Source: Campylobacter concisus
Lineage (GTDB): Bacteria; Campylobacterota; Campylobacteria; Campylobacterales; Campylobacteraceae
Assembly (NCBI RefSeq): GCF_015230015.1
Contig: NZ_JAAKZC010000008.1
Coordinates: 1-64,000, forward strand
Length of the DNA: 64,000 nt
Direction: 5' to 3'
The translations under genes and the position numbers were made by a program. This document shows positions 10,162-21,374 of this stretch, one piece after another; position 1 is the first letter of the stretch; every line of letters starts with the position of its first letter. The notes below the pieces were generated by a model that was given only the letters and a program-made list of their open reading frames with translations, was not told the DNA's origin and did not search any database.

Positions 10162-10626
10162 TTACATTTTTAGATCAAGATCTACAAAAAATCCAGTCTC
10201 TTTTTCGCCATCAAGCAGCTTAAATCTATACCTCATAAGATCGACCACACAAGCACTTAGCACGACTTGGGCTATTAGATTATCGCCTCTTTGATCAAGC
10301 CTTGCCTTTATAGAACCCATGTTCATATTTATGCCATCGATTACAAGATTTGGATCTTTTAGCCCTAAATTTTTGCCATTAATGATCTTAAAGCTAAATG
10401 GCCTCATCGCAAAGATCGGTCTTGGCGAGATGTCTATCTTTAGCTTAACGCCATTAAATTTCACCTCGCAAGCATCTTTGTTTAGATCGCATTTTAGAGG
10501 ATCAAGCGATGTATTTATATCGGCAAATTCGGGCGGATCCTCTTTGCTGACCATAAATTTATGACCTATCCAAAAAGCGCCTGCTACGATAAAGATGAGT
10601 GAAAAAAGGATTAGAATTTTTTTCAT
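10162..10626 (-). CDS. Membrane-anchored protein of unknown function between PCuAC and Sco1
   Basis: I do not recognise a domain. The 154 residues start with a single hydrophobic anchor (3-20) and continue as a periplasmic, probably beta-rich domain. There are cysteines at CDLNKDAC and one in LSACVVD, plus methionines in GINMNMGS. It overlaps the PCuAC gene by one base and ends six bases before the Sco gene, so it is almost certainly cotranscribed. Involvement in copper handling is inference from context only. Confidence 0.75.
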   Translation of the reverse strand: MKKILILFSLIFIVAGAFWIGHKFMVSKEDPPEFADINTSLDPLKCDLNKDACEVKFNGVKLKIDISPRPIFAMRPFSFKIINGKNLGLKDPNLVIDGINMNMGSIKARLDQRGDNLIAQVVLSACVVDLMRYRFKLLDGEKETGFFVDLDLKM

Positions 10627-11048
10627 TATTTAAAGTTTTTGGTTACTCCGATACTATCAAGCTTGATGCTCTCGCCGTTGCTAAATTTAAGCTCCAAATC
10701 AACCTTGTCGCCATCTTTTATGGGCTTGTTTAGATCCATAAGCATGATGTGAAGACCGCCAGGTGCTAGCTTAGTCTCGCCATTTTTTGGGATAACGGCG
10801 TCTTCAACTTGAACCATAGCCATCATGCCATTTTCCATCTTGTGAGTGTGAATTTCAGTGCTTTTGCAAACACTTGAATGAACGCCAACTAGCTTTACAT
10901 CGGCATTTGAAGCGTTTTTGATATTCATAAAAATAGCGCTATTGTTTGTGCCAGGCTTTGTGTCTCTTGCTCTGACATTTTCTAGGCTGATGTCAGCCGC
11001 CATAAGAGTAGAAGCTGCTAGCATAGCACCAAAAACAAGTTTTTTCAT
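10626..11048 (-). CDS. PCuAC-type periplasmic copper chaperone
   Basis: Binds Cu(I) in the periplasm and passes it to oxidase assembly factors. The 140-residue protein has a signal peptide (cleavage near MAAD). The metal-site motif is visible as EIHTHKMENGMM...GGLHIML, giving His67 or His69, Met76, His100 and Met102. It is the first gene of the cluster, and the 137 bases between it and the divergent gene at 11186 must hold both promoters. Confidence 0.92.
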   Translation of the reverse strand: MKKLVFGAMLAASTLMAADISLENVRARDTKPGTNNSAIFMNIKNASNADVKLVGVHSSVCKSTEIHTHKMENGMMAMVQVEDAVIPKNGETKLAPGGLHIMLMDLNKPIKDGDKVDLELKFSNGESIKLDSIGVTKNFK

Positions 11049-11145
11049 ATTTTTTCCTTTATGGTAAATTAATAATGGTTTTCAGATTATACATATAAAG
11101 AAACTAAAATTCCCTTTAAAATTTAAAAATTGAAATTTTTTAGGT

Positions 11146-11151
11146 TATAAT
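11146..11151 (+). promoter_or_regulatory. Candidate -10 box for the Pgp2/Csd6-like gene
   Basis: A perfect TATAAT in the context TAGGTTATAATTACGC lies 35 bases before the TTG start. The upstream DNA is AT-rich, as in Campylobacter sigma-70 promoters, which lack a strong -35. Confidence 0.55.
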
Positions 11152-11185
11152 TACGCACTAAATTTTACTTTTTGGGACACTTCAC

Positions 11186-12151
11186 TTGAAAAAGATACTA
11201 TTTTTCTTCATCGCGTTAGCGCCTTGTCTTTTTGCCCAAAATTACGAAGAAATTTACTTAAAAAATGGTCCATCTGCTGTCATAGAAGCCATTGAAAAGA
11301 ACATTTTAAGTAAGGACTACTGGCTAAACAAGCTCAAAGACAAGGACGTTAGATACGGATATTACGACAACGAGATACTTCTAAGCGTGGTTGATAAGAC
11401 TGATAAAGAGCTTGAGGTCATCTCTTATAAAGACGGAGTTACAAAAAAACTCTTTAGCTCAAGCGTCATCGTTGGTAAAAATGGCGATAAACTGCTTGAG
11501 GGCGACCTAAAAACGCCAGTTGGCGTCTATCAGCTCACACGTAGATTTACGCCAAATGACAGATATCTTGGACCTCTTGCTTTTTCTCTTTCATATCCAA
11601 ATTTACTTGATAAACTTGCCAAACGTAATGGCAGTGGCATCTGGATACATGGCTATCCGCTCGATGGTCAAAGGACAGATGAGCTAAAGACAAAAGGCTG
11701 CGTAGCTATGCAAAATGACATTTTGATGAAATTTGACGAAGTGATAGACCACAAAAAAACGCTCGCTTTTATCTATGAGGACAAGCGCCCAGAAGCAAGC
11801 GTGAACGACATAGCGGTGATCATCTCTGGAATTCTTAACTGGAAAAAGACTTGGAGCGAGAGTAACATCGATAGCTATTTGAAATTTTATGATAAAGATT
11901 TTGAGCGATATGACGGCATGAGCTTAGAAAATTTTAAAAATATGAAGCGTGCGATCTTTTCTAAAAAAGAGAAAAAACATATCGTTTTTTCAAATTTTCT
12001 CATCACACCTTATCCAAACCTTAAAAACGACAAACTTTTTCGCGTGAGCTTTTATGAGGATTATGCCTCGGATACACATAAATTTGCAGGTCAAAAGACC
12101 CTTTACGTCAAGCTTTACGGCGATGAGATGAAAATTTTTATAGAGGAGTAG
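11186..12151 (+). CDS. Pgp2/Csd6-like peptidoglycan LD-carboxypeptidase (YkuD domain plus NTF2-like domain)
   Basis: Predicted periplasmic peptidoglycan-trimming enzyme that shapes the helical cell. The 321-residue protein has a signal peptide to about residue 18. A YkuD catalytic domain contains His155 in IHGYPLDG and Cys172 in TKGCVAM. The C-terminal third is NTF2-like (near 210-321), the architecture known for Helicobacter Csd6 and C. jejuni Pgp2. The start is TTG. A classic L,D-transpeptidase is the alternative, but length and domain order favour Pgp2/Csd6. Confidence 0.85.
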   Translation: MKKILFFFIALAPCLFAQNYEEIYLKNGPSAVIEAIEKNILSKDYWLNKLKDKDVRYGYYDNEILLSVVDKTDKELEVISYKDGVTKKLFSSSVIVGKNGDKLLEGDLKTPVGVYQLTRRFTPNDRYLGPLAFSLSYPNLLDKLAKRNGSGIWIHGYPLDGQRTDELKTKGCVAMQNDILMKFDEVIDHKKTLAFIYEDKRPEASVNDIAVIISGILNWKKTWSESNIDSYLKFYDKDFERYDGMSLENFKNMKRAIFSKKEKKHIVFSNFLITPYPNLKNDKLFRVSFYEDYASDTHKFAGQKTLYVKLYGDEMKIFIEE

Positions 12152-12153
12152 AA

Positions 12154-12393
12154 GTGGAAAAATCTCAAGAAGTAAAAGAAAAGATAGAGAAAATTTTAGA
12201 GGCGAGGTCTGCTTTTTTTGCTGAGCTAGACCGCCAAGTGCCAAAGAAAAATGGCACTGATGTCTTTGACTTTAGCAAGGTTAAAGAGGCTGATCTAAAA
12301 GAAATTTATGCTAAATTTTATGCATTTGACTACAACGTAAGAAAGCTCTTGCCTGACGTTTATAAAGCTTATAATGTGAATTTCAATGTCTGA
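12154..12393 (+). CDS. Conserved small protein of unknown function
   Basis: 79 residues, charged, soluble and mostly helical by eye, with no domain I recognise. It uses a GTG start behind a good GAGGAG box. It begins two bases after the Pgp2-like gene and overlaps alr by eight bases, so it belongs to the same operon. Confidence 0.7.
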   Translation: MEKSQEVKEKIEKILEARSAFFAELDRQVPKKNGTDVFDFSKVKEADLKEIYAKFYAFDYNVRKLLPDVYKAYNVNFNV

Positions 12394-13399
12394 GATACGC
12401 CTAAACAAAGCAGCTTACATCCACAATCTAACTAAAATTTGTGACAAAGCTGGTGGAAAAGAAAAAGTGATCGTCGTGCTAAAAGATAACGCTTATGGAC
12501 ACGGCGTAAGGCTGATAGCTAGCGAGGCTAAGAAATTTGGTATAAAAAACTGCGCTGTAAAGAGCGAATTTGAAGCAAATGAGATCGCTGATATCTTTGA
12601 AAATATCTTGATCCTCTCGCACATCCCAACAGGCGATGAGAGTGCTAAATTTACCTACGCCATAAACGACATAGACGCACTTTTAAAGATAAAAGAAAAT
12701 ACAAAGATCAACCTTGCCATCGACACTGGCATGCATAGAAATGGGCTTGATATAAGCGAGCTTGATTATGCATTTGAAATTTTAGCCAGGAGAAATTTAG
12801 AGCTTCTTGGCGCTTATACGCACTTTCGCGCAAGCGATGAGCTAAATGCTGATTATTTCGTGCAAAGAGAAAATTTTAACGCCGCAAAGGCGAAAATTTT
12901 AGCTCTTTGTGATGAGTTTGGTATAAAAAAACCGATCTTTCACTCTCACAACTCAGCTGCCCTTGAAAGAGCGAGCCAGATAGAAGATGAGATGGTGCGC
13001 ATTGGCATCGCTCAGTATGGATATGCTCAGTTTAATGGCTCTTTGGGGCTAAAGCCAGTGCTTTCACTTTGGGCAAAGCGTGTTAGCAGGCGTGTTTTAA
13101 AAAGTGGTCAAAGTGTGGGATATGGGGCTAAATTTATAGCTAAAGATGACATAAATGTCGCTACTTATGATCTTGGATATGGCGACGGGCTACTAAGATA
13201 CAACGGGCTAGGAGAGCTAAGACTTGCAAACGGCGAGATGGTGCTTGGCAAAATTTCGATGGATAGCTTTAGCTGTAAAGATAGTGGCGAGTGGGTCTGT
13301 GTCTTTGAGGACGCAAACGTTTGGGCGGAGTTTTTTGGCACGATAAACTACGACATCTTGGTCAAACTCTCGCCAAATATCACTAGAAAATTTATATAA
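12386..13399 (+). CDS. alr: Alanine racemase
   Basis: PLP enzyme that makes D-alanine for peptidoglycan. The PLP lysine is Lys33 in VVLKDNAYGHG, and the second-domain catalytic tyrosine sits in SVGYGAKF. The dimer-interface and substrate motifs GDGLLRYNG and GKISMDSF are present. At 337 residues it is somewhat shorter than the usual 360-370, as in related Campylobacterota. Its place after the Pgp2-like gene makes this a cell-wall cluster. Confidence 0.93.
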   Translation: MSEIRLNKAAYIHNLTKICDKAGGKEKVIVVLKDNAYGHGVRLIASEAKKFGIKNCAVKSEFEANEIADIFENILILSHIPTGDESAKFTYAINDIDALLKIKENTKINLAIDTGMHRNGLDISELDYAFEILARRNLELLGAYTHFRASDELNADYFVQRENFNAAKAKILALCDEFGIKKPIFHSHNSAALERASQIEDEMVRIGIAQYGYAQFNGSLGLKPVLSLWAKRVSRRVLKSGQSVGYGAKFIAKDDINVATYDLGYGDGLLRYNGLGELRLANGEMVLGKISMDSFSCKDSGEWVCVFEDANVWAEFFGTINYDILVKLSPNITRKFI

Positions 13400-13408
13400 A
13401 GGTAATAT

Positions 13409-13840
13409 GTGAAAAAGATCGTTTTATTAGCTCTTGCAAGCCTTGCTTTTGGCGTGCAAGAGAGTGAGTTTAAAGTTTATGAGCAGATACTAAATCAGCT
13501 TGACACAAAGCAGATCCCAACCTTTGTCGTCCAAACTGCAAAGCCAAATTTACCAAGTAGGGTCGATGAGATGATCACGCTAAAAGATGTAAGTAGCGAC
13601 GGGCTAAACATACATGGCGAGTTTGTCTTAAATGAGACTAAGACAAAGAAGTTAAAAGGCTACAACAAGGCTCAAATTTTGGCTTTAAAAGATGAATTTT
13701 ACCAAAACGGAAAAGAGGCACTTTGCAACTCAGGCATGGCAAGAGCTGCGCTAAATCGCGGCATCACGCTAAGTGGTAGCTATGGCTTTGAGGGCAGACA
13801 TCTTTTTGATTTGAAGCTGGATAAGAGTAGTTGCGAGTAG
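13409..13840 (+). CDS. Exported protein of unknown function
   Basis: 143 residues with a short signal peptide (KKIVLLALASLAFG). Two cysteines in the mature part, one in ALCNSG and one near the C-terminus, could form a disulfide. It starts at GTG, because the ATG two bases earlier runs straight into a stop. No domain recognised. It follows alr by nine bases and overlaps the next gene. Confidence 0.7.
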   Translation: MKKIVLLALASLAFGVQESEFKVYEQILNQLDTKQIPTFVVQTAKPNLPSRVDEMITLKDVSSDGLNIHGEFVLNETKTKKLKGYNKAQILALKDEFYQNGKEALCNSGMARAALNRGITLSGSYGFEGRHLFDLKLDKSSCE

Positions 13841-14232
13841 CCCTTTTTGCTCTGGTTTTTTGTTCGCTAGCTCTGGCTATTACGCCAGATATGGCAGCGA
13901 AAAATCACGCAACATACTACAAAAAAAAGCTCCCATTTATCTGCACGCCGACGCTAACGCTTAACGATATCTTAAACGTTGGCGACACGCTCATCTACAG
14001 ATACGCCGTTAAACACGCAAGAAAGCAAGAGATCAAAAGGCTTGAAGAAAAAGAGCTTTTGGAATTTAGCGAGGCTATAAAAAAAGAGAATTTAAGAACC
14101 GCTTGCAAGGACAAAGAAATTTTAAATATGCTAAGTATCGGCGTTAGCCTGGATGAAATTTTCTACTCAGAAAACGGCGAACTACTTTTTGAATACACCA
14201 TAAGAGACGAAGACTGCAAAAGACTCCAGTGA
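13831..14232 (+). CDS. Exported protein of unknown function
   Basis: 133 residues beginning with a TTG-started hydrophobic signal (RVALFALVFCSLALAIT). The mature region has three cysteines (FICTPT, TACKDK, DEDCKR). No domain recognised. It overlaps the previous exported protein by 10 bases, suggesting coupled translation and perhaps joint function. The second repeat cluster begins about 75 bases after its stop. Confidence 0.65.
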   Translation: MRVALFALVFCSLALAITPDMAAKNHATYYKKKLPFICTPTLTLNDILNVGDTLIYRYAVKHARKQEIKRLEEKELLEFSEAIKKENLRTACKDKEILNMLSIGVSLDEIFYSENGELLFEYTIRDEDCKRLQ

Positions 14233-14308
14233 AATTTGGGGTTAATTCAGTTTTTGGCTTTTAAATTTAGTTTTTAGCCAAACTGTATTTGTAAATTTTA
14301 ACAAAACC

Positions 14309-14447
14309 GCATGCAGTGCGTCCACTGTTGCATGCCACTTCTAACGTCGTCGGAGTTAGGGGATTGTTAAGGGGGAAGGGAGCTTCTTTGCTTCACTAGC
14401 TCGCAACTGCAAGCAGATCGTAATTCAAGCCTCTTCCCCCTTAACAA
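14309..14447. repeat. Type-1 structured repeat, copy 3
   Basis: Near-identical to 6889-6998 in its outer parts. The first hairpin GCATGCAGTG...CACTGTTGCATGC is at 14309-14335, a CTAAC/GTTAG pair follows, and the long stem is 14364-14383 with 14429-14447. The loop of the long stem carries about 30 extra bases (near 14384-14417) compared with copy 1, as if something had been inserted or lost there. Confidence 0.8.
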
Positions 14448-14480
14448 AGAAATAAACATTTAAATTTAATTAGGTTGCTT

Positions 14481-14596
14481 TGCAAATTTTAAAATTTCAT
14501 TCACTCGCAAGAATTGACTACTAAAATTTGGCTTCGCTTACAGCTTAGCTCAAATTTTAGAGTCGAAATTACTCGTTCATGGAATTTTAAAGTTAC
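14481..14596. repeat. Type-2a MITE-like repeat, second copy
   Basis: The body is almost the same as 7032-7149, including CTAAAATTTGGCTTCGCTTA and the ACTCGTTCATG block. The left terminal repeat TGCAAATTTTAAAATT is intact, while the right one (AATTTTAAAGTT) has decayed. Confidence 0.75.
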
Positions 14597-14629
14597 TGGA
14601 ATTTCAATAAAATGCATGCATCGCAAGAC

Positions 14630-14737
14630 AAATTTTAAAACTTTACTCGCTCGCCTTATCAGACTACTAAATCTAGGCTTCACCATGTTTAGCACTAAAT
14701 TTAGAGCCGTGATATGCCAGCTCTAATTTTAAAATTT
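14630..14737. repeat. Type-2b MITE-like repeat, second copy
   Basis: Close to 7321-7434. Perfect 11-bp terminal inverted repeats (AAATTTTAAAA at 14630-14640 and its complement at 14727-14737) enclose CTAAATCTAGGCTTCACC and GAGCCGTGATATGCC. Confidence 0.73.
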
Positions 14738-14738
14738 A

Positions 14739-14845
14739 TTAAAGTCTCACACGCTTGCATGAGCGACTGCTAAATTTTAACTTCGCCTACAGCTTAGCTC
14801 AAATTTTAGAGCCGAAATTGCTCGCTTATAAAATTTTAAAATTTG
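14739..14845. repeat. Type-2c MITE-like repeat
   Basis: A third, more diverged type-2 unit directly abutting the previous one and perhaps sharing its AT-rich boundary. It retains ACAGCTTAGCTCAAATTTTA and GAGCCGAAATTGCTCG and ends in TTTTAAAATTT at 14834-14844. Confidence 0.65.
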
Positions 14846-14912
14846 ACTATCTATATTTAAAATTTAAACCAAAAAAAGAGATTTAGCCCAAATTTTACTA
14901 AGAGCTAAAATT

Positions 14913-15779
14913 TTACATACCTCTTTTTATCTCTCGTTCTAGCCTTTGAAGCTCAGCGATCCTGTCGCTAGTGCTTGGGTGCGTTCTAAAAAGCACGCTA
15001 AGCTTGCTAGTTAGCGAGCCAAATGGATTTACGATAAACATATGCGCGCTTTGCTCGCTTGCGTTTTGCATGACGTAAGAATTCGAGTAGTTTTCAAGCT
15101 TTGTTAGTGCGCTAGCTAGCCACTCTGGGTGCCCTGTTAGATAGGCTGCGCCTTTGTCCGCCTTGTACTCGCGCTCCCTTGAGATCGCCATTTGGATGAC
15201 CGTGGCAGCCAGAGGCATCACAACGGCGATGATTAGCATAATCACTGGGTTGGCGTTTCGCTGCGAATTTTGATTTTGACCGGCGAGGGTGCCTATCTTG
15301 GCAAAATTTGCGACCATCGCGATAGCCCCAGCTAGGATGGCAGCGACTGAGCCAGTTAGGATGTCGTAGTGCCTTACGTGGCTTAGCTCGTGAGCTAGTA
15401 CGCCCTCGATCTCGTTTTCATTTAAAATTTTTAAAAGCCCCTCGGTTACCGCAACGGCTGCATGGCTTGGATTGCGGCCTGTGGCAAAGGCATTTGGCAC
15501 CTCTTCAGGGATGATGTAAATTTTTGGCATCGGCAAATTTGCCTTTTGTGTGAGGCGTGAGACTATCTCGTAAAGGCCATGAGCGTTGCTCTCATCAACA
15601 GGGATGGCGTTATATCGCTTAAGCACGAGTTTGTCGCTAAAAAAGTAAGAAAATAAGTTCATACCAGCTGCCATCAAAAAGGCGATCATCATGCCTTGCT
15701 CGCCTCCCACATAGCCGCCAACAGCGATGAAAACAAGCATTAAAGCAACCATTAAAAAAGCAGTTTTGAAAATTTCCAT
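14913..15779 (-). CDS. htpX: Zinc metalloprotease HtpX
   Basis: Inner-membrane M48 protease for quality control of membrane proteins. The zinc motif HELSH is at residues 130-134. Hydrophobic segments lie near 8-24, 30-48, 145-165 and 180-200, and the conserved NAFATGRNPSHAAVAVTEGLL precedes the active site. The 288-residue length is typical. It is last in a minus-strand cluster headed by ribA. Confidence 0.94.
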   Translation of the reverse strand: MEIFKTAFLMVALMLVFIAVGGYVGGEQGMMIAFLMAAGMNLFSYFFSDKLVLKRYNAIPVDESNAHGLYEIVSRLTQKANLPMPKIYIIPEEVPNAFATGRNPSHAAVAVTEGLLKILNENEIEGVLAHELSHVRHYDILTGSVAAILAGAIAMVANFAKIGTLAGQNQNSQRNANPVIMLIIAVVMPLAATVIQMAISREREYKADKGAAYLTGHPEWLASALTKLENYSNSYVMQNASEQSAHMFIVNPFGSLTSKLSVLFRTHPSTSDRIAELQRLEREIKRGM

Positions 15780-15787
15780 TTTTTTCC

Positions 15788-16150
15788 TTATTTTATAGCA
15801 TTTGGCAAGATCGCCGCGTCGATCTCAAATTTCGCAAGCTCGCAAAGGCTTGCTTCACTTTCTATCAAAACAGCGATAAGCGCGTCAAATAAGTAGTTTT
15901 GCGCAACTTTTGCCAGATCTTTAGCTAGCGTAATATCGGCAATAATAAATTTTGCTCCAGCGGCGTTTGCAACTATAGCTTCGTTTATGTCATTTGCAAT
16001 GATGCTAAAGTTTGCTTCAGCTTCTAGCGCTTTTTTTATCAAATTTCTATCAAATTTAAAGAGATTTTGCCTGCTGTTTGAAATTTCATCTTCGCTTTTG
16101 CAAAGAAACAGCGGCTCAAATTTTATCAGCTCATCACCTAAAATTTTCAT
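15788..16150 (-). CDS. Conserved protein of unknown function
   Basis: 120 residues, soluble, with alternating strands and helices (LIKKALEAEANFSIIANDINEAIV, then FIIADITLAKDLAKVAQNYLFDALIAVLI). The pattern suggests a small Rossmann-like fold, but no known family came to mind. It overlaps the upstream gene through ATGA and is followed by htpX after eight bases. Probably a lineage-restricted gene of this operon. Confidence 0.7.
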   Translation of the reverse strand: MKILGDELIKFEPLFLCKSEDEISNSRQNLFKFDRNLIKKALEAEANFSIIANDINEAIVANAAGAKFIIADITLAKDLAKVAQNYLFDALIAVLIESEASLCELAKFEIDAAILPNAIK

Positions 16151-16341
16151 CTCTCACCCTTTATGCACTCTTTGCAGATGTATTTTCCGTCTCGCAGCAC
16201 CATTTGATCGATGTCGCTAAAGACACCGCATTTGCTGCATTCTTCGAAGTTACTGGTGCTTATCTTGTCGCTTTTTTTTCTATTTTTAAAAAATATGATG
16301 TAAATCGCAACCAAAATCGCTACAAAAAGCAAGTATTTCAA
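16147..16341 (-). CDS. Small membrane-anchored CxxC protein, PP0621-like
   Basis: 64 residues: an N-terminal membrane helix (3-19), a basic stretch, then [26 protein letters not shown], a pair of CxxC motifs that looks like a small zinc ribbon. This matches my memory of the PP0621 family of uncharacterised proteins. Four-base overlaps with rsmG before it and the unknown gene after it indicate cotranscription. Confidence 0.65.
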   Translation of the reverse strand: MKYLLFVAILVAIYIIFFKNRKKSDKISTSNFEECSKCGVFSDIDQMVLRDGKYICKECIKGER

Positions 16342-16907
16342 CGTTTTTCCCCTTGATTTTTGAGATTAAAATATATGTAGTTTCTGTTTTTTTCATTATA
16401 AATTTGCGCGTTGATGCCTGAAATTTCATCCATGACGCTAGAACCCTTGTAGATGAGAAATTTAGTGCTCTCATCATAAAATCCCTTGCAAATTTTTATA
16501 AGCTCTTTTGTCTTGCTAAGAGCCCTTGAGGTGATGAGATCAGCTGCAAATTTATCTGCAAGCTCGATCTTTTGGCTATGAACTTCTAAATTTTCTATGC
16601 CAAGCTCGATCTTAGCGTAGCTTAGAAACGATGACTTTTTAGCTATCGGCTCAAAAAGGTGCCACTTTGTTTGTGGCATCGCAAGTGCTAAAAATATCGC
16701 TGGGAAGCCAGCTCCGCTACCAACATCGATCGCAGTTTTGGCACTTAGGTCAAAAATTTCAAGCGGTTTTATGCTATCAAGCACCTGCTCGCTTATATCT
16801 TTATAGTTGCTTAAGCTATGAACTTTGTTAAATTTAGCAAAAATTTGAGCGTAAGCCTTTACTTTTTCGTTAAATTCAGCTGGCAAGCAGAGCTCATTTT
16901 TCATCAC
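16338..16907 (-). CDS. rsmG: 16S rRNA (guanine-527-N7)-methyltransferase RsmG
   Basis: SAM-dependent methyltransferase that modifies G527 of 16S rRNA. The SAM-binding glycine loop is [15 protein letters not shown], followed by the motif II acidic region in [14 protein letters not shown] is also typical of GidB/RsmG. The 189 residues are slightly short but complete. The start overlaps the ribA stop by four bases. Confidence 0.92.
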   Translation of the reverse strand: MMKNELCLPAEFNEKVKAYAQIFAKFNKVHSLSNYKDISEQVLDSIKPLEIFDLSAKTAIDVGSGAGFPAIFLALAMPQTKWHLFEPIAKKSSFLSYAKIELGIENLEVHSQKIELADKFAADLITSRALSKTKELIKICKGFYDESTKFLIYKGSSVMDEISGINAQIYNEKNRNYIYFNLKNQGEKR

Positions 16908-17467
16908 AAGATGTGTCCCATTTGCTCTTTTTTGACCTTTAAGTAGCCCTCGTTAAATTTATTTGGTTTTATGACGATAGGCACGCGTTTTACAATCTTT
17001 ACTGAGCTTAGTCCGTGAAGTTTTAATGGGTTGTTTGTGAGTAAATTTACCTCTTTTATGCCGTAGTGATTTAGGATAAAATCAACCACTTCGTATGTCC
17101 TCTCATCAGCCTTAAAACCTAGTTGGTGATTAGCCTCAATGGTATCAAAGCCCTTGTCTTGGAGGTTGTAGGCATTTATCTTGTTTAAAAGCCCGATATT
17201 TCTGCCCTCTTGACGCAGGTAGATGACCATGCCGCCATTTTCTTCGATATATTTTAGGCTCGCTTCGAGCTGGTCGCGACAGTCGCACTTTAGGCTCCCG
17301 ATCGCATCGCCAGTTAGGCACTCAGAGTGAATTCTAAGATTTACAACTTCGCTTAAAGGCTCTTTATAGATCGCAAGGTGCTCTTTTTCCCCTTCTTTGA
17401 AGGCTTGAACCTTATAAGTGCCAAATCTCGAGGGTAGATTTGCGGCGTTTGAAATTTCTATTTTCAT
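16904..17467 (-). CDS. ribA: GTP cyclohydrolase II
   Basis: First step of riboflavin synthesis from GTP. The zinc ligands Cys50, Cys61 and Cys63 lie in HSEC...GSLKCDC, and the catalytic [17 protein letters not shown] block is present. At 187 residues this is monofunctional RibA with no RibB domain. It is first in the minus-strand operon and divergent from hemB, with 68 bases between them. Confidence 0.95.
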   Translation of the reverse strand: MKIEISNAANLPSRFGTYKVQAFKEGEKEHLAIYKEPLSEVVNLRIHSECLTGDAIGSLKCDCRDQLEASLKYIEENGGMVIYLRQEGRNIGLLNKINAYNLQDKGFDTIEANHQLGFKADERTYEVVDFILNHYGIKEVNLLTNNPLKLHGLSSVKIVKRVPIVIKPNKFNEGYLKVKKEQMGHIL

Positions 17468-17535
17468 TTTAAATTTACTCCAACTGTGCTAAACTAGCTA
17501 AAAATCACGCATTTTAACAAAGAAAAGGCAAAAAT

Positions 17536-18507
17536 ATGTTTAAACGTTTTAGAAGATTAAGAATAAATCCAGCCCTAAGAGAGATGGTAAGAGAGACTAG
17601 TCTTAGCGTAAATGACTTCATCTATCCGCTCTTTGTGGTCGAAGGCAAAGGCATTAAAAATGAAATTTCTTCGATGCCAGGCGTTTATCAAATGAGTATC
17701 GATGAGATTTTAAAAGAGTGTGAAGAGATAGTAAATTTAGGCATAAAATCGATCATTTTATTTGGCATACCAAGCCTAAAAGATAGCGTTGGCAGCGACG
17801 CACTAAGCAACGATGGCATCATCGCAACAGCGCTTAGAGCTATAAAGGATAAATTTCCAAATTTATTTGTCATCACCGATCTTTGCTTTTGCGAGTATAC
17901 AGACCACGGCCACTGCGGCATAATCGACTACGTACATAACACCATCGACAATGACGCAACGCTTGAAATCTCAGCCAAACAAGCCCTGATACACGCTCAA
18001 AATGGCGCCGACATGATCGCACCAAGCGGTATGATGGACGGCATCATCGCTACGCTAAGAGAGGCGCTTGATAGCAATGGCTTTGAAAATTTACCAGTGA
18101 TGGCTTACTCGACCAAATTTGCCTCAGCCTACTACGGACCATTTCGTGATGTGGCGCAGAGCGCACCAAGCTTTGGCGATAGAAAGAGCTATCAAATGGA
18201 CAGCGCAAACCGCCTAGAGGCTATAAATGAGAGCTTGCAGGACGAGGCGCAAGGCGCTGATATCTTGATGGTAAAGCCAGCGCTTGCCTATCTTGATGTC
18301 GTTAGAGAGCTTAGAAATTTGACGCTTCTGCCGATCTGCGTATATAACGTAAGCGGCGAGTACGCACTGCTAAAAGCTGGCGCAAAAGCTGGCATCATCG
18401 ACTACGAGCGTGTTATGATGGAGACGCTTATCGGCTTTAAAAGAGCAGGGGCAAATTTGATCATCTCATACCACGCAAAAGAAGCAGCTAAAATTTTAAG
18501 GGGCTAA
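17536..18507 (+). CDS. hemB: Delta-aminolevulinic acid dehydratase (porphobilinogen synthase)
   Basis: Condenses two 5-aminolevulinate molecules to porphobilinogen in haem synthesis. The metal site [14 protein letters not shown], the first Schiff-base lysine region [14 protein letters not shown], and the second in [10 protein letters not shown] are all visible. The length of 323 is standard. It is first in an operon with argF, a UPF0763 gene and hemN. Confidence 0.96.
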   Translation: MFKRFRRLRINPALREMVRETSLSVNDFIYPLFVVEGKGIKNEISSMPGVYQMSIDEILKECEEIVNLGIKSIILFGIPSLKDSVGSDALSNDGIIATALRAIKDKFPNLFVITDLCFCEYTDHGHCGIIDYVHNTIDNDATLEISAKQALIHAQNGADMIAPSGMMDGIIATLREALDSNGFENLPVMAYSTKFASAYYGPFRDVAQSAPSFGDRKSYQMDSANRLEAINESLQDEAQGADILMVKPALAYLDVVRELRNLTLLPICVYNVSGEYALLKAGAKAGIIDYERVMMETLIGFKRAGANLIISYHAKEAAKILRG

Positions 18508-18508
18508 G

Positions 18509-21262
<2,754 letters not shown>

Positions 21263-21314
21263 AAATTATTTTTTTGTCATAGAGTGTTTAAAATGCATTT
21301 AATATTTCTTGGTG

Positions 21315-21320
21315 TATAAT
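21315..21320 (+). promoter_or_regulatory. Candidate -10 box for the Lap-type secretion locus
   Basis: A perfect TATAAT in the context TTGGTGTATAATTCGC lies 55 bases before the ATG of the TolC-family gene. No clear -35 is seen. Confidence 0.55.
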
Positions 21321-21374
21321 TCGCACTAAAAGTCGAGCCAAAGCTTGACAATAAAAAGGTAAAAGGATCTAGTC

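Noticed and set aside
14501..14726. Two small overlapping open frames (64 and 70 residues) on opposite strands in the second repeat island
   Set aside because: They run through the type-2 repeats, lack ribosome binding sites and are not kept in the sister copies at 7 kb.
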